Below, in pieces: positions 17,251-28,636 of a stretch of 64,000 nt of DNA (positions are counted from its first letter, which is position 1; each line of letters begins with the position of its first letter). This stretch comes from Labrenzia sp. R4_2 (GTDB lineage Bacteria > Pseudomonadota > Alphaproteobacteria > Rhizobiales > Stappiaceae). Position numbers and translations under genes: made by a program. Under the pieces are notes generated by a model, which had not been told where the DNA came from, searched no databases, and worked only from the letters and a program-made list of their open reading frames with translations. The stretch lies in assembly GCF_017743865.1 (NCBI RefSeq), contig NZ_JAGHRJ010000003.1, positions 124,001 to 188,000 on the forward strand, read 5' to 3'.

Positions 17251-17431
17251 GAAAGGGTCCTCCGTTGTCCATGCCATTTTTTGCAGGCAACCGGTTCCCT
17301 CCGGCGCTCTGAAATAGCTTTCATAATCGAAGCTATCTCCGTTTTTGCCAAGGTGCAATTAGTCCGTGAAGCGATGTTTTCAAAAAGCGGTCCCAGCCCT
17401 CAGCCAAAGCTCAGACTGCGGAGAGGTATTC

Positions 17432-17466
17432 AAAAAAACGCCCCGGCCTGATCTGGCCGGGGCGTT
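17432..17466 (-). terminator. Intrinsic terminator of the ilvD-like gene
   Basis: AACGCCCCGGCC (17437-17448) pairs with GGCCGGGGCGTT (17455-17466) around a six-base loop. Read on the minus strand it is followed by a T-run (17438-17432), 31 bases past the dehydratase stop. Confidence 0.9.
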
Positions 17467-17496
17467 CTATTGTTTTCGACACTGATACTGGAGCGT

Positions 17497-19350
17497 TTAT
17501 GCGCTCCGGTGGCGGTTGCGCGGTTCAAAACCGGATTTTTCAGCCGGGCGTGGATCCCGTACCCAGACTTCCCGGTTCGGATGCAGGCCACCGCCGCGGA
17601 CAGCCGGAACAGCCGTGTGACGGGCCCGGTGCAGAAGACGGGTGTCCGCAATACCGCAGTTCGGGTGAATGCCGCCGTTGTCTGCAACAGCCTTGTCCCA
17701 GACGGCCTTGCGGGCTGCGAGCGTTGCTGCATCGTCCAGCGCCGGGCAATTCAGGGTGTTGGTGTTGAGGTCAACGATGATCTCATCCCCGTCCTCGACA
17801 AAGGCAATCGGGCCGCCAAGGGCTGCTTCCGGACCCACGTGACCAATCACCAGACCGACCGAGCCGCCAGAGAAGCGGGCATCTGTCATAAGGGCAATCA
17901 CAATACCGCGTTCCCGGCAGAGGGTCGTGATACGCGATGTCGGGTCGAGCATCTCCGGCATGCCCGGACCGCCGCTTGGGCCGTCATAGCGGACGATGAC
18001 CATGTCATGGTCCTGGAAGCTGTCTGGCGCTTCATCAAGGGCCTGGATCAGACCGGCTTCGCGTTCGAACACACGCGCACGGCCCTTGAAGAGGTTGTCT
18101 TCCAGACCGCCTTCAACCCCGGCAAGTTTCAGGATCGCCGAGAAATCCGGCGACAGGTTGCCGCCGAGCATACGAAGGCCGCCCGTCGGCTTGAACGGCT
18201 CGGCAACCGAATGAATGACGTCGCCGTCTGGGGCGGTTGCGTTGAGGTCCGCGACCTGTTCTGCCAAGGTACGGCCGGTGCAGGTCATCATGTCGCCATT
18301 CAGAAGGCCGGCATCCAGCAGTTCCTTGACGATCACCTGGACCCCGCCAACGCGATCAATGTCGAGCATGGAGTATTTGCCGTACGGCCGGGCGTTGGTC
18401 AGAACCGGGACCACGTGCTGGGAGAGATGATTAAACTCTTCCGGGGTCATCACATCGCGCCAGAAGTGCTCATAACCGGCTGCGCGCGCGATTTCCGGAA
18501 CGTGCAGAACAACGTTGGTGGACCCACCGATGGCCATGGCGACGATGATCGCATTGCGCAGCGAATCGCGTTTGACAATGTCGCGCGGCTTCAGGCCCTT
18601 TTCCATCATGTCAGCGAGATAGGAAACGAGCTGCTGCGGAAATTCCTCGAGGCGGCGCGGGTCATCGGACGGCGGCGCTACCATGTGGAGCGGCTGCAGG
18701 CCGACAACACCGATGAACGTCTGCATGGTGTTGTAGGTGAACATGCCGCCGCAGCTGCCAATGCCGGGGCATGCGTTGCAGGCGATGCGATCCCTAACGG
18801 CCTTGTCCGGGTGTCCGGCCACCTGATAGGCGCTGACAATGTCCAGCATCTCGCCGGTTTCCGGATCCTTGCCCGGGCGGATTGTGCCGTCGGACATGAT
18901 GATCGCAGGTTCATTGCGCTCCAGAACCGCAGCCATGGTGCCGACCGGTGGCTTGTCACAGGCGACCACGGCGATCGTGCCAGCCAGACCGGAGGCTTCC
19001 AGGTGCTCGCACAAACCGTCGTTGGTGACTTCGCGGCCGATGAGTGAATAACGCATTTCGCGTGTGCCGTTGCGGATGCCGTCGGACGTTGCAATCGTGT
19101 ATTCCGGCTGGACCAAGCGGTATTTCAGCTGGCCTTCGCCGCTGCCGATGCGCGATTTCAGGTGCTCGTGAATGGCATCGACCTTGCGCGCCACACCGAG
19201 ATAACACTGGCTGTCGCCTTTCGTGCCAACCACGCCGACAGACGGTTCATGGATGAGATCGGGGTCGGTGCCCAATTCCCGCGCCACGCCAATGGTTTGC
19301 GCGGACCGGCCGGGGTGGCGGTCAATCAAGACGATTCTCGAACCCGTCAT
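17497..19350 (-). CDS. IlvD/Edd family dehydratase (dihydroxy-acid dehydratase-like)
   Basis: A 617-residue Fe-S dehydratase of the IlvD/Edd family (dihydroxy acids or sugar acids to 2-keto acids). Cluster cysteines are visible as C49 (DSQCYLG), C131 (ACDKPPVG) and the CNACPGIGSCGG block (C191, C194, C200). The C-terminal half has FSGGSVGLVIGHVGPEAALGGPIAF, and the end is GGLHPNREVWVRDPRPAEKSGF. The N-terminus and the CDKPPVG motif differ from standard IlvD (usual CDKxxPG), so this is a divergent branch. Valine/isoleucine synthesis is possible but a sugar-acid substrate cannot be excluded. Start ATG 19350 has AGGAAAC upstream. It has its own terminator. Confidence 0.8.
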   Translation of the reverse strand: MTGSRIVLIDRHPGRSAQTIGVARELGTDPDLIHEPSVGVVGTKGDSQCYLGVARKVDAIHEHLKSRIGSGEGQLKYRLVQPEYTIATSDGIRNGTREMRYSLIGREVTNDGLCEHLEASGLAGTIAVVACDKPPVGTMAAVLERNEPAIIMSDGTIRPGKDPETGEMLDIVSAYQVAGHPDKAVRDRIACNACPGIGSCGGMFTYNTMQTFIGVVGLQPLHMVAPPSDDPRRLEEFPQQLVSYLADMMEKGLKPRDIVKRDSLRNAIIVAMAIGGSTNVVLHVPEIARAAGYEHFWRDVMTPEEFNHLSQHVVPVLTNARPYGKYSMLDIDRVGGVQVIVKELLDAGLLNGDMMTCTGRTLAEQVADLNATAPDGDVIHSVAEPFKPTGGLRMLGGNLSPDFSAILKLAGVEGGLEDNLFKGRARVFEREAGLIQALDEAPDSFQDHDMVIVRYDGPSGGPGMPEMLDPTSRITTLCRERGIVIALMTDARFSGGSVGLVIGHVGPEAALGGPIAFVEDGDEIIVDLNTNTLNCPALDDAATLAARKAVWDKAVADNGGIHPNCGIADTRLLHRARHTAVPAVRGGGLHPNREVWVRDPRPAEKSGFEPRNRHRSA

Positions 19351-19665
19351 TGTGTGTTTCCTATCCTTCAGCGCTTTAACCCGCGCTCTTGCTGTCTGTT
19401 TTCAAATCCACGAATACCCTGAGCGCTTCCGTCTGTCACCGGGGTCGGGCCACTTGGGATCGGGATTTGCCTGAATGGCTGGGTTGTCCGGCCGTCAAAT
19501 ACCGGAACCGCGGCTCAAAATAGAAAAATGAAGAGCCGAGTGCCACCGCTTTTTGATCGCCGGCTTAGCAACATAAAGGTAAGGCCCCGGATGGACCGGA
19601 GCCTCTGATCGTGTTTCTTAAGCGAACCGGGATGCAGCGCTTGCTGTACCCGATCCGCGAGCGCC
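19351..19665. other. Spacer between transaldolase and ilvD-like genes with a candidate terminator
   Basis: No coding signal is seen in these 315 bases. An imperfect nine-pair stem AGGCCCCGG (19582-19590) / CCGGAGCCT (19596-19604, one G-U) with a five-base loop could end transaldolase transcription on the minus strand, but only a broken T-rich stretch follows. The part nearest 19350 should hold the promoter of the dehydratase gene; no clear hexamers stand out. Confidence 0.4.
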
Positions 19666-20319
19666 TTAAAGGATGCTCTGACCGGTCTTCGCCCAGTCGC
19701 TCAAGAACGCATCCAGGCCCTTATCGGTCAGCGGGTGCTTGACCAGGGACTTCAGCGTTGCCGGCGGAACGGTGACCACGTCAGCGCCAATGATCGCGGA
19801 ATCCTTGACGTGATTGGGTGTGCGGATCGACGCGGCCAGGATCTCGGTGTCAAAGCCATAGTTGTCATAGATGACGCGGATTTCGCGGATCAGTTCCATA
19901 CCATCGAGATTGATATCGTCGAGGCGGCCAATGAACGGCGAAATGTAGGTCGCGCCAGCCTTTGCTGCGAGCAGCGCCTGGTTGGCCGAGAAGCACAAGG
20001 TGACGTTGGTCTTCGTGCCTTCGCTCGTCAGCTGCTTACAGGCTTTCAGACCGTCAAATGTTAGCGGAAGCTTGATGACCACGTTGTCTGCGATCGCACG
20101 CAGGACGTGGGCTTCCTTGATCATGGTGTCGAAGTCGGTTGCTGCGACTTCCGCTGAAACGTCACCGTTTGTGATCTTGCAGATCTCGGCAATCACGTCT
20201 TTGAAATCCTTGCCGGACTTGGCGATCAGGGACGGATTTGTGGTGACGCCGTCCAACAGGCCGGTGGCTTCGAGCTCCTGGATCTCCGCGGTATCTGCGG
20301 TGTCGACGAAAAACTTCAT
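19666..20319 (-). CDS. tal: Transaldolase, FSA/TalC-like short form
   Basis: A 217-residue (beta/alpha)8 transaldolase of the short MipB/TalC class, transferring a dihydroxyacetone unit in the pentose phosphate pathway, or acting as a fructose-6-phosphate aldolase. [13 protein letters not shown] starts strand 1 with its Asp. [13 protein letters not shown] is the family signature, and K83 in NVVIKLPLT is the Schiff-base lysine. [29 protein letters not shown] holds the second conserved block. Length 214-220 is normal for the class. It is divergent from priA over 274 bases. Transaldolase versus aldolase activity cannot be decided by eye. Confidence 0.93.
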   Translation of the reverse strand: MKFFVDTADTAEIQELEATGLLDGVTTNPSLIAKSGKDFKDVIAEICKITNGDVSAEVAATDFDTMIKEAHVLRAIADNVVIKLPLTFDGLKACKQLTSEGTKTNVTLCFSANQALLAAKAGATYISPFIGRLDDINLDGMELIREIRVIYDNYGFDTEILAASIRTPNHVKDSAIIGADVVTVPPATLKSLVKHPLTDKGLDAFLSDWAKTGQSIL

Positions 20320-20593
20320 GAATGATTTCTCCCAATGGCGCTTGTGTGTACGCCTTTGCAGCCTGCCTCCGTCGGCAAGCGAACGAATGAATGGTCAGCT
20401 GCGCTCTCTTTAGCCTAGGATGCTGTTTAACTGAAGCCCTGATTCTCTGGTGAAAGCCTTTTTGCGGTACGTACCTCAAAAATTATTCCGCTTGAATGGA
20501 ACAAGGATCCAGGCGATCTCCGCAGAGCGTCCCGCATCTCTCATCCGTGGGTGTGTGGATCACGAAATGCCATGCCGAAAAATGTGACCTGCC

Positions 20594-22789
20594 GTGCTGT
20601 TTGACGATTTGGAGCCGAAAGACACGATTGCCAGCGTGCTGGTACCCGTCGCCGTGCCGGTTGCTTATACCTATAAGGTCCCTGCTGGGCATTCTGTGGT
20701 GCCGGGTACGATCGTCCGGGTGCCATTGGGAACGCGGGAGGTCATCGGTGCGGTCTGGGATGGTGAGCCTGATGCGGCGATCAATCCCAACAAACTCAAA
20801 TCGATTTCCCACGTTTACGACACCACGCCGCCGCTCGATAAGGATCTCCGCCGGTTTGTGGATTGGGTGGCCGGCTGGACGCTCGGTGCACCGGGCATGG
20901 TTGTGCGCATGGTGCTGCGGTCTGAAGAGGCACTCGAACCGGAAGCCCCGGTTCCAGGTGTCCGGCGGATCGAAGGTGCGGACCCAGAGCGGATGACGCC
21001 CGCCCGCCGCCGTGTTCTCGGAACGATGGAAGACGGATTTGCCTGGACAAAAAGCGGCCTCGCACATGCAGCCGGTGTCAGCGCATCCGTCATTGACGGA
21101 CTGGTTCAACAAGAGGTGCTGGAGATTGTCTCCATGCCGGCGGCTCCCCCGCCGCCACGTCCACAGATCGACTATTCGCAAAAGGATCTGACACCGGCCC
21201 AGCAAGCAGCCGCAGAGAAGCTCAAAGAGAGTTTCGACAAGGGCGCTGCAGTAACCTTGATTGATGGAGTGACCGGGTCGGGCAAGACCGAGGTCTATTT
21301 CGAAGCGATCGCGGAAGCCTTGCGGCGGGACAAGCAAGCGCTGGTGTTGTTGCCGGAAATTGCGCTGACTGAACAGTTCCTACGCCGGTTTGAACAACGG
21401 TTCGGCGTTTACCCGGCCGAATGGCACTCTGAAATTACACCAAAGAACCGGGCGAGGGTTTGGCGCGGTGTGGCCTCTGGCGATGTCCGTGTCGTGATCG
21501 GCGCGCGATCCTCTCTCTTTCTACCATTCAAGGAACTCGGGCTGATCATCGTCGACGAAGAGCATGATGCCGCGTTCAAGCAGGATGATCGTGTGCCCTA
21601 TAGCGCACGGGACATGGCGGTCGTGCGCGGGCATATCTCCCGGTTTCCGGTGGTCCTGGCCTCCGCGACACCGTCGATCGAGAGCCGGGTCAATGCTGAG
21701 CAGGGCCGGTATGGTCTGGTCGAATTGCCTGACCGGGCGTCCGGCGCTTCACTTCCCGATCTATCGGCCATTGATATGCGCCTGGACGGACCGGAACAGG
21801 GGCGTTGGCTGGCACCGGCTTTGGTGGGCGCAATCAAGGAAACTTACGCCAACGGGGATCAGGCGCTGTTGTTCCTAAACCGGCGCGGATATGCCCCTCT
21901 GACATTATGCCGCACCTGCGGTCACAGGTTCCAATGCCCGCATTGCAGCACATGGCTGGTTGAGCACAGGTTTCAAAAGAAACTGGTTTGTCACCATTGC
22001 GGGCATAACGAACGCGTGCCGGAAAGCTGCCCGTCATGCCAAAGCACCAATACGCTGGTTGCCTGTGGCCCCGGTGTAGAGCGGATTGCAGAAGAAGTGA
22101 GCGATCTCTTCCCACAGGCGCGGACGTTGGTTCTATCGTCTGATCTGCCTGGTGGGCCTGAGCGATTGAAGCGGGAAATGAAAGTCGTCGAAGAGGGCGG
22201 CGCAGATATCATCATCGGGACGCAGTTGGTCGCCAAGGGGCACAACTTCCCGAAGCTGAAGCTGGTTGGCGTGGTTGACGCAGATCTCGGCCTGGCGCAT
22301 GGCGATCCGCGTGCCGCCGAAAAGACTTTCCAATTGCTTGCCCAGGTCACGGGCCGTGCGGGTCGCGTCACCGGTGGCGGCAAAGGTTTTCTGCAGACCT
22401 ACAGTGCGGATCATCCTGTTATCAAGGCGCTGCTCTCCAACGATAAACACGCGTTTTACCAGGCGGAGATCGAAGCGCGCCGTGCCGCTGGGCTGCCGCC
22501 GTTTGGTCGGCTGGCAGCTGTTGTGATCTCAGGGCCCGACAAGAATTTTGCGGAAAGTTTTGCCCGGCAGCTTGCACGGGTGGCGCCGCCGGACCAGGCC
22601 GTTACGCTGCTTGGACCTGCAGAAGCCGCGCTGGCCATGGTTCGAGGACGCTACCGGCTTCGCCTTTTGGCGATGGCGCCGAAGCAATATGACTTGCAGT
22701 CTTATATTAGAGGCTGGCTTTCAAACGGCCCGAAGCCGACGAAGGGCCTTCGCGTACAGATCGATATTGATCCGCAGCATTTTCTATAA
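20594..22789 (+). CDS. priA: Primosomal replication-restart helicase PriA
   Basis: A 731-residue 3'-5' superfamily 2 helicase that reloads the replisome at stalled forks. The N-terminal 3' DNA-binding domain (VPVAVPVAYTYKVP, about 15-110) precedes Walker A GVTGSGKT (225-232) and the DEEH box (IIVDEEHDAAFKQDD). Two zinc knuckles with eight cysteines follow (CRTCGHRFQCPHC, then CHHCGHNERVPESCPSC). Motif V/VI is seen in GTQLVAKGHNFP and QVTGRAGR. The start is GTG 20594; the frame is closed just upstream by TGA 20585-20587. Single gene on the plus strand between tal and the atp operon. Confidence 0.95.
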   Translation: MLFDDLEPKDTIASVLVPVAVPVAYTYKVPAGHSVVPGTIVRVPLGTREVIGAVWDGEPDAAINPNKLKSISHVYDTTPPLDKDLRRFVDWVAGWTLGAPGMVVRMVLRSEEALEPEAPVPGVRRIEGADPERMTPARRRVLGTMEDGFAWTKSGLAHAAGVSASVIDGLVQQEVLEIVSMPAAPPPPRPQIDYSQKDLTPAQQAAAEKLKESFDKGAAVTLIDGVTGSGKTEVYFEAIAEALRRDKQALVLLPEIALTEQFLRRFEQRFGVYPAEWHSEITPKNRARVWRGVASGDVRVVIGARSSLFLPFKELGLIIVDEEHDAAFKQDDRVPYSARDMAVVRGHISRFPVVLASATPSIESRVNAEQGRYGLVELPDRASGASLPDLSAIDMRLDGPEQGRWLAPALVGAIKETYANGDQALLFLNRRGYAPLTLCRTCGHRFQCPHCSTWLVEHRFQKKLVCHHCGHNERVPESCPSCQSTNTLVACGPGVERIAEEVSDLFPQARTLVLSSDLPGGPERLKREMKVVEEGGADIIIGTQLVAKGHNFPKLKLVGVVDADLGLAHGDPRAAEKTFQLLAQVTGRAGRVTGGGKGFLQTYSADHPVIKALLSNDKHAFYQAEIEARRAAGLPPFGRLAAVVISGPDKNFAESFARQLARVAPPDQAVTLLGPAEAALAMVRGRYRLRLLAMAPKQYDLQSYIRGWLSNGPKPTKGLRVQIDIDPQHFL

Positions 22790-22875
22790 CGGGTGTCCTG
22801 CCGTCTTTTGTAAGGTTCGCTTGTTTTCTCGTCTCATCATGAGAGACTTCCGGTTCTAACAAGGGAGGTATCCGC

Positions 22876-23253
22876 ATGTCATACGTTCAAGGGTTTCTCG
22901 CACCCGTAAAAACCGCCAAGAAAGCCGACTACGCCCTGATCGCAGAAAAGTCGTGGGCGCTTTTCAAGGAATACGGCGCAGTGAGTTCATGTGAGGCTTG
23001 GGGAACCGACGTACCGGATGGTGAAGTGACCTCCTTTCCGATGGCTGTAAAAAAAGCGGCGGATGAAACCGTTGTGTTCTCGTGGATCATTTGGCCAGAC
23101 AAAACGACAGCCGATGCAGCGATGTGAAAGATGGAAAAAGATCCGAGATGGGGCGAAATCATGCCCAATGCGGATGAGGTGTTCAGTTTAAAGCGGATGA
23201 TTTTCGGCGGTTTTGAACCCCTGCTGCAGACTGAGCCGTCGCAGGATGTGTAG
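22876..23253 (+). pseudogene. DUF1428 (YbaA-like) gene interrupted by in-frame TGA
   Basis: AGGGAGG precedes ATG 22876. The first 83 codons read MSYVQGFLAPVKTAKKADYA ... FSWIIWPDKTTADAAM, matching DUF1428 proteins such as E. coli YbaA. A TGA at 23125-23127 interrupts the frame. The same frame then continues KMEKDPRWGEIMP ... LKRMIFGGFEPLL and ends at TAG 23251-23253, exactly the family's C-terminal half. One codon change therefore breaks an otherwise intact 125-codon frame. Fresh pseudogenisation or a sequencing error is the simplest reading. An ATG at 23131 could restart the second half. DUF1428 function is poorly known. Confidence 0.88.
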
Positions 23254-23570
23254 GTCTTTGGTGGTAGACCTGCAATGCGAAGAGCCGCAAACACGGTCTC
23301 AAAAACGGCCACCGTCTAAAGGTTTATAAGGCCGGTGACACATTGATCCGCAAGGCTTTTTGTCGCGGATGGGTAAAAAACACCAATGAATCGGCAAGAA
23401 CAGGCTCCGCGCGGCGTTGCACACTGGGAAACCCTGTGCTAATTGAGGCGCGGCTTTGGGGGAACGGTTTAACCGTCATACCTTCTGACCTTGAAATCAT
23501 TCATTTTTTCAATGTCTTGCGGACGCTAGCCGTTTTGCGGACATGAAAAACGTCAGAGAGCACGGACCTG
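23254..23570. other. Leader region upstream of the atp operon
   Basis: These 317 bases hold no supported gene. The last 100 bases before atpH (from about 23470) become AT-richer (ATCATTCATTTTTTCAATG) and should contain the atp promoter, but I could not identify a convincing pair of hexamers. An imperfect ATCCGC/GCGGAT pairing near 23346-23370 surrounds a T-run and may contribute to ending upstream transcription. Confidence 0.4.
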
Positions 23571-24131
23571 GTGACTGACAACGTATCTCTCGTATCCGGC
23601 GTGGCACAGCGTTATGCGTCCGCCCTTCTCGACCTAGCTGAAGGCGACGGCGTAACGGCTGACGTGGAACGGGATCTGACTGCTTTTGAAGGCATGCTTT
23701 CCGAAAGCGAAGATCTCGTCCGTCTTGTGAAAAGCCCGGCATTCAGTGCTGAAGAGCAGCTTGCAGCGCTCGCAGCACTTCTCGACAAGGCTGGCATCAA
23801 AGGCCTGGCCGCAAATTTCGTGAAGCTGGCAGCCCGTAACCGGCGCCTCTTCGTCCTTCCCGACATGATCAAGTCTTTCCGCGCCCTGCTTGCAGAAAAG
23901 CGCGGCGAAGAAACAGCTGAAGTGGTCTCGGCCGCTGCTCTGTCCGACGAACATGTCGCTGCCCTGAAAGAAGCGCTCTCTGCTTCCACGGGCAAATCCG
24001 TAAACATCGCAGCTAAGGTTGATCCTGCCCTGATCGGCGGCCTCGTGGTCAAAGTCGGGTCCCGCATGATCGATACGTCGCTGCGTACCAAGCTCAATTC
24101 ACTCAAGTTCGCGATGAAAGAGGTCGGCTGA
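23571..24131 (+). CDS. atpH: ATP synthase F1 delta subunit
   Basis: A 186-residue delta (OSCP-like) subunit linking the F1 head to the peripheral stalk. The N-terminal helical bundle begins [17 protein letters not shown], the usual RYAxAL motif. The C-terminal part has [18 protein letters not shown] and the family signature [19 protein letters not shown]. The start is GTG 23571 with GAGAG upstream. Its TGA overlaps the atpA ATG (TGATG), so translation is coupled. First gene of atpHAGDC; the F0 genes are not adjacent, as is normal for alphaproteobacteria. Confidence 0.96.
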   Translation: MTDNVSLVSGVAQRYASALLDLAEGDGVTADVERDLTAFEGMLSESEDLVRLVKSPAFSAEEQLAALAALLDKAGIKGLAANFVKLAARNRRLFVLPDMIKSFRALLAEKRGEETAEVVSAAALSDEHVAALKEALSASTGKSVNIAAKVDPALIGGLVVKVGSRMIDTSLRTKLNSLKFAMKEVG

Positions 24132-25660
24132 TGGATATTCGGGCCGCGGAAATCTCCGCAATCCTCAAGGACCAGATCAAGAGCTTTGGCCAGGAAGCCG
24201 AAGTTTCTGAAGTTGGTCAGGTGCTCTCCGTCGGTGACGGTATCGCCCGTGTTTATGGTCTGGACAAAGTTCAGGCTGGTGAGATGGTCGAATTCCCGGG
24301 TGGTATCAAGGGCATGGCCCTGAACCTGGAATCCGACAACGTCGGTGTCGTTATCTTCGGTTCTGACCGTGACATCAAAGAAGGCGACACCGTCAAGCGG
24401 ACCGGCGCCATCGTGGAAGTTCCGGTTGGTAAAGGTCTTCTTGGCCGCGTTGTCGATCCTCTCGGCAACCCGATTGATGGCAAAGGTCCGATCGAAGCTA
24501 CTGAAAAGCGCCGTGTGGACGTTAAAGCGCCGGGCATCCTGCCGCGTAAGTCCGTGCACGAACCGATGTCCACTGGCCTGAAAGCCATTGACGCTCTGAT
24601 CCCGGTTGGCCGCGGTCAGCGCGAGCTCGTGATTGGTGACCGTCAGACCGGTAAGACCGCGATCATCCTTGACACATTCCTCAACCAGAAGCCGCTTCAT
24701 GCCGGCGACGACGAAGATGCAAAACTGTACTGCATCTACGTTGCTGTTGGTCAGAAGCGGTCCACCGTTGCCCAGTTCGTCAAGACACTGGAAGACAACG
24801 GTGCTCTGGAATACTCCATCGTTATCGCCGCAACCGCATCCGAAGCTGCTCCGCTGCAGTTCTTGGCACCGTTCGCTGGCTGTGCAATGGGCGAGTTCTT
24901 CCGTGACAACGGCATGCACGCCGTGATCGGTTACGACGATCTGACCAAGCAGGCTGTTGCTTATCGTCAAATGTCTCTGCTTCTGCGCCGCCCGCCGGGA
25001 CGTGAAGCTTTCCCGGGCGACGTTTTCTACCTTCACTCCCGTCTGCTGGAACGTGCTGCGAAGCTGAACGAAGACCATGGCAAGGGCTCCTTGACCGCAC
25101 TTCCGGTCATTGAAACCCAGGGTAACGACGTGTCCGCGTTTATTCCGACCAACGTGATCTCGATCACCGACGGTCAGATCTTCCTGGAAACGGACCTGTT
25201 CTATCAGGGTATCCGCCCGGCTGTTAACGTTGGTCTGTCGGTTTCCCGCGTGGGTTCCTCCGCTCAGATCAAGGCGATGAAACAGGTTGCTGGCCCGATT
25301 AAGGGTGAACTGGCTCAGTATCGTGAGATGGCTGCGTTCGCGCAGTTCGGCTCTGACCTGGATGCCACCACTCAGCGCCTTCTGAACCGCGGCGCACGTT
25401 TGACCGAACTTCTGAAACAGCCGCAGTTCTCGCCGCTGAAGACCGAAGAGCAGGTTGCCGTGATCTACGCTGGCGTGAACGGCTACCTCGACAACCATCC
25501 GGTTGATCGTGTGAAGGAATTCGAAGAAGGCCTACTTCTGTTCCTGCGCGGTGAGCACAAAGAATTGCTCGACGCGATCTGGGAAAAGAAAGCCCTGGAC
25601 GACGACCTCACTGGCAAGCTGAAAGCTGCGCTTGACGCGTTCGCTAAGAACTTCGCCTAA
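24131..25660 (+). CDS. atpA: ATP synthase F1 alpha subunit
   Basis: A 509-residue non-catalytic nucleotide-binding subunit of F1. [16 protein letters not shown] opens the beta-barrel domain. Walker A is [10 protein letters not shown] (about 169-178), and the [21 protein letters not shown] region and the VSRVGSS signature with its arginine finger follow. The C-terminal helical bundle ends DAFAKNFA. Length and motifs are standard. The start overlaps the atpH stop by one base. Confidence 0.98.
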   Translation: MDIRAAEISAILKDQIKSFGQEAEVSEVGQVLSVGDGIARVYGLDKVQAGEMVEFPGGIKGMALNLESDNVGVVIFGSDRDIKEGDTVKRTGAIVEVPVGKGLLGRVVDPLGNPIDGKGPIEATEKRRVDVKAPGILPRKSVHEPMSTGLKAIDALIPVGRGQRELVIGDRQTGKTAIILDTFLNQKPLHAGDDEDAKLYCIYVAVGQKRSTVAQFVKTLEDNGALEYSIVIAATASEAAPLQFLAPFAGCAMGEFFRDNGMHAVIGYDDLTKQAVAYRQMSLLLRRPPGREAFPGDVFYLHSRLLERAAKLNEDHGKGSLTALPVIETQGNDVSAFIPTNVISITDGQIFLETDLFYQGIRPAVNVGLSVSRVGSSAQIKAMKQVAGPIKGELAQYREMAAFAQFGSDLDATTQRLLNRGARLTELLKQPQFSPLKTEEQVAVIYAGVNGYLDNHPVDRVKEFEEGLLLFLRGEHKELLDAIWEKKALDDDLTGKLKAALDAFAKNFA

Positions 25661-25693
25661 GACCACACGCCGGGATAAGGAGCAGGGGCGGCC

Positions 25694-28028
<2,335 letters not shown>

Positions 28029-28038
28029 GGCATTGGAT

Positions 28039-28070
28039 CGGACGCCGGAAAACGGCGTCCGGTTTTCTCT
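28039..28070 (+). terminator. Hairpin with T-rich tail between atpD and atpC
   Basis: CGGACGCCG (28039-28047) pairs perfectly with CGGCGTCCG (28053-28061) around a GAAAA loop, followed by GTTTTCTCTTGTTT. It lies inside the operon, 62 bases before atpC, so it is likely a partial terminator that lowers epsilon subunit synthesis or a stability element for the atpD end. Confidence 0.65.
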
Positions 28071-28131
28071 TGTTTGATGGTCCGGCCTTCTGCCTGCCAT
28101 CTGAACCGATGACTGACAAGGAAGACGCCAA

Positions 28132-28539
28132 ATGGCTGAACTTTTCCAGTTTGAGTTGGTCTCGCCGGAGCGCCAGCTCCTGTCCGAACAGGTTGCCGAG
28201 GTCGTTGTACCGGGCACCGAAGGCGAGTTTGGCGTTCTGAAGAACCACAGCCCGTTCATGTCCACCATCAAGCCGGGCATTCTGAAAGTCCGCACAGATG
28301 CTGGATCCTGGGATGAGTATTTCGTGCGCGGCGGGTTTGCTGACATTGCTCCAGGCGGTCTGACCGTCTTGGCAGAGCAGGCAATCCCGGTGTCTGAAAT
28401 CAGCGAAGACCAACTGGCTCAGGCGATCAAAAACGCCGAAGAGGATGTTGCTGACGCGAAAGACGACGACACCAAGCAGAAGGCAGAAATGACCCTGTCT
28501 CAGCTGAAGGACGTCGCAGAAGCTCTCAAGGCTGCCTAA
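28132..28539 (+). CDS. atpC: ATP synthase F1 epsilon subunit
   Basis: A 135-residue epsilon subunit of the rotor, which inhibits ATP hydrolysis. The beta-sandwich N-terminus ([41 protein letters not shown]) has the family P-G-x-E-G-x-F-G signature. The C-terminal helical hairpin is short (from about 88). AAGGAAG precedes ATG 28132. Last gene of the operon, closed by the terminator at 28568. Confidence 0.97.
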   Translation: MAELFQFELVSPERQLLSEQVAEVVVPGTEGEFGVLKNHSPFMSTIKPGILKVRTDAGSWDEYFVRGGFADIAPGGLTVLAEQAIPVSEISEDQLAQAIKNAEEDVADAKDDDTKQKAEMTLSQLKDVAEALKAA

Positions 28540-28567
28540 TCGGCTAACGCTCAGAAACGTAACTATG

Positions 28568-28605
28568 AAAACGCGGTCCGGAGTGGATCGCGTTTTTTGT
28601 TTTTG
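28568..28605 (+). terminator. Terminator of the atp operon
   Basis: AAAACGCGGTCC (28568-28579) pairs with GGATCGCGTTTT (28585-28596, one G-U) around a five-base loop, continuing into T-rich sequence to 28605. The A-run on the left also makes it usable for the convergent diguanylate cyclase gene. Confidence 0.9.
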
Positions 28606-28636
28606 TTGAGATAAAAAGCGTCTTGTGAGGTTTCGT

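Noticed and set aside
17470-19047. Plus-strand frame of 525 codons over the ilvD-like gene
   Set aside because: Antisense shadow of a gene with visible Fe-S cysteines and a proper terminator on the minus strand.
23125-23127. TGA as selenocysteine codon in DUF1428
   Set aside because: The family has no Cys at this place and no SECIS-like stem was seen right after it.
23612-25498. Open frame of 628 codons on the minus strand across atpH/atpA
   Set aside because: It lies wholly antisense to highly conserved ATP synthase genes and has no family motif; GC-rich third positions create such shadows.
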